From Planctomycetaceae bacterium (GTDB lineage Bacteria > Planctomycetota > Planctomycetia > Planctomycetales > Planctomycetaceae), in the NCBI GenBank assembly GCA_003503535.1, contig DOCI01000173.1, positions 79,429-86,096 on the forward strand: a stretch of 6,668 nucleotides of DNA, written 5' to 3'. Position 1 is the first letter of the stretch. Each line of letters begins with the position of its first letter. Positions 5,683-6,668 of this stretch are shown here, one piece after another. Made by a program: the position numbers and the translations under genes. The notes under the pieces are model-generated. The model saw only the letters and a program-made list of their open reading frames with translations. It searched no databases and was not told the DNA's origin.

Positions 5683-6668
5683 TTATTTCGTTTTATTGCC
5701 AACCGCCCATTGAAGATACGCTTCCAGAAACGGATCGAGTTCACCTTCGAGAACGGTAAGGGGGTTTGCCGTTTTCAGTTCGGAACGGGTATCCTTAACG
5801 AACTGTTCTGGTTGCAGAACGTAATTCCGAATCGTTTCTCCACCGAACCCGATTTTTGATTTTTCACCTCGTTTGGAGGCAATTTCAGCTTCGTGTTGTT
5901 CCAGTTGTAATTGATAGAGCTTGGCCAACAACATTTTCCGAGCAGCCGCGCGATTCTGGTGCTGACTTCGTTCATTCTGGCAACGCACAACGAGATTTGT
6001 CTCCAGGTGTGTCAAGCGGACAGCAGATTCTGTTTTGTTAACGTGCTGGCCCCCTGCTCCACCGGCTCGCATCGTGTCTTCTTTAACGTCTTTATCCCAG
6101 TCGACTTCAATTTCGGAATTGTCTTCTATTTCGGGAGTGACATCGACAGCCGCAAATGCGGTTTGCCTCTTGCCTGCGGAGTTAAAGGGACTCATGCGCA
6201 CAAGACGATGATTGCCCGATTCCCCTTTCAGGTAGCCATAAGCGTAATCGCCCTTAACGAGCAAGGTCGCGTGCCGAATCCCGGCTTCTTCGCCATCGGT
6301 TCGTTCCAACATTTCCAGAGCAAATCCACGTGTCTCCGACCAGCGAATGTACATTCGCAGCAACATCTCTGCCCAGTCGGCTGCATCAGTCCCCCCTTCG
6401 CCCGCCTGAATGGTGACGTAGGCATTCATCGCATCTTCGGGCTGACCGAGCATTGTTTGAAACTCGACCTGATTGAGTATCTTTTCGAGACTTTTTACAG
6501 TTTGTTCGATTTCGACAATTGTTTCTGGAGACTCCTCAGCTTCGGCAAATTCCAACAGAACATCCAAGTCTTCAGCACCTGTCACAAGTTCTTCGAGTGG
6601 TGAAAGTAATGCTTTTAAACGGCTTAATTCCCCAACCTGCTTTTGTGCTTTATCCTGATTGTCCCAAG
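5683..6668 (-). CDS. prfB: Peptide chain release factor 2 (5' end beyond the window)
   Basis: This is RF2, which recognises UGA and UAA stop codons in the ribosome and triggers release of the finished protein. Visible are 327 residues plus the stop. The first full codon is the Trp of WDNQDKAQK, matching about residue 47 of E. coli RF2. The coiled amino domain ([15 protein letters not shown]) comes first. Next is [19 protein letters not shown], then the stop-codon-reading motif SPF (nt 6184-6192) in [20 protein letters not shown], then the catalytic GGQ (nt 6046-6054) in [18 protein letters not shown]. The SPF tripeptide distinguishes RF2 from RF1, which has PxT. The protein ends [13 protein letters not shown] at 6585 could be mistaken for the start, but conserved RF2 sequence continues in frame upstream of it to the window edge. 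About 45 residues are missing, including the usual programmed-frameshift position. Confidence 0.97.
   Translation of the reverse strand, partial: WDNQDKAQKQVGELSRLKALLSPLEELVTGAEDLDVLLEFAEAEESPETIVEIEQTVKSLEKILNQVEFQTMLGQPEDAMNAYVTIQAGEGGTDAADWAEMLLRMYIRWSETRGFALEMLERTDGEEAGIRHATLLVKGDYAYGYLKGESGNHRLVRMSPFNSAGKRQTAFAAVDVTPEIEDNSEIEVDWDKDVKEDTMRAGGAGGQHVNKTESAVRLTHLETNLVVRCQNERSQHQNRAAARKMLLAKLYQLQLEQHEAEIASKRGEKSKIGFGGETIRNYVLQPEQFVKDTRSELKTANPLTVLEGELDPFLEAYLQWAVGNKTK

Noticed and set aside
5911..6603. Long plus-strand open frame (230 codons) opposite prfB
   Set aside because: It lies fully antisense to a strongly conserved prfB frame, shows no recognisable protein sequence, and has no reason to be coding.

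Overview
The window most likely comes from a planctomycete (Planctomycetota) chromosome of moderate G+C. This is inferred from the combination of an exported sulfatase, an exported double-domain NIPSNAP protein, an OprB-like outer-membrane porin with a Cys-rich amino end, and an MmpL-type RND transporter. No rRNA or other marker fixes the taxon. All supported genes lie on the minus strand, so the text below runs from the right edge to the left.

Right end (5683-6668): the 3' nine-tenths of prfB, peptide chain release factor 2. The gene runs off the edge about 20 codons short of where the classical RF2 programmed frameshift would be. Next is a gene-free stretch of about 400 bp (5277-5682). It holds a possible sigma70-like promoter overlapped by an inverted repeat, and then two small hairpins, all upstream of the next gene. 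Centre (1953-5276): a tight two-gene unit made of an 851-aa MMPL/RND-family inner-membrane transporter and, 3 bp later, a secreted protein with two NIPSNAP domains. Directly after the NIPSNAP stop is a decayed C-terminal fragment of a DUF486 (DMT-like) small membrane protein, truncated and frameshifted (about 1766-1952). Left (294-1631): an OprB-family carbohydrate porin with an acidic nine-cysteine segment just after its signal peptide. Left edge (1-182): the amino end of an exported sulfatase.

Functionally this is an ordinary chromosomal segment: one housekeeping translation gene followed by cell-envelope genes. The transporter and NIPSNAP protein are probably made from one transcript and may act together across the envelope, but their substrate is not readable from sequence. 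The porin and the sulfatase could both serve polysaccharide or sulfated-sugar use, but they are separated by 111 bp and their co-transcription is only a guess. I see no CRISPR array, insertion sequence, tRNA, rRNA or phage gene, and no clearly new biological system. The points most worth a second look are the DUF486 gene remnant, the Cys-rich porin segment, the MMPL-NIPSNAP pairing and the structured leader before the transporter.
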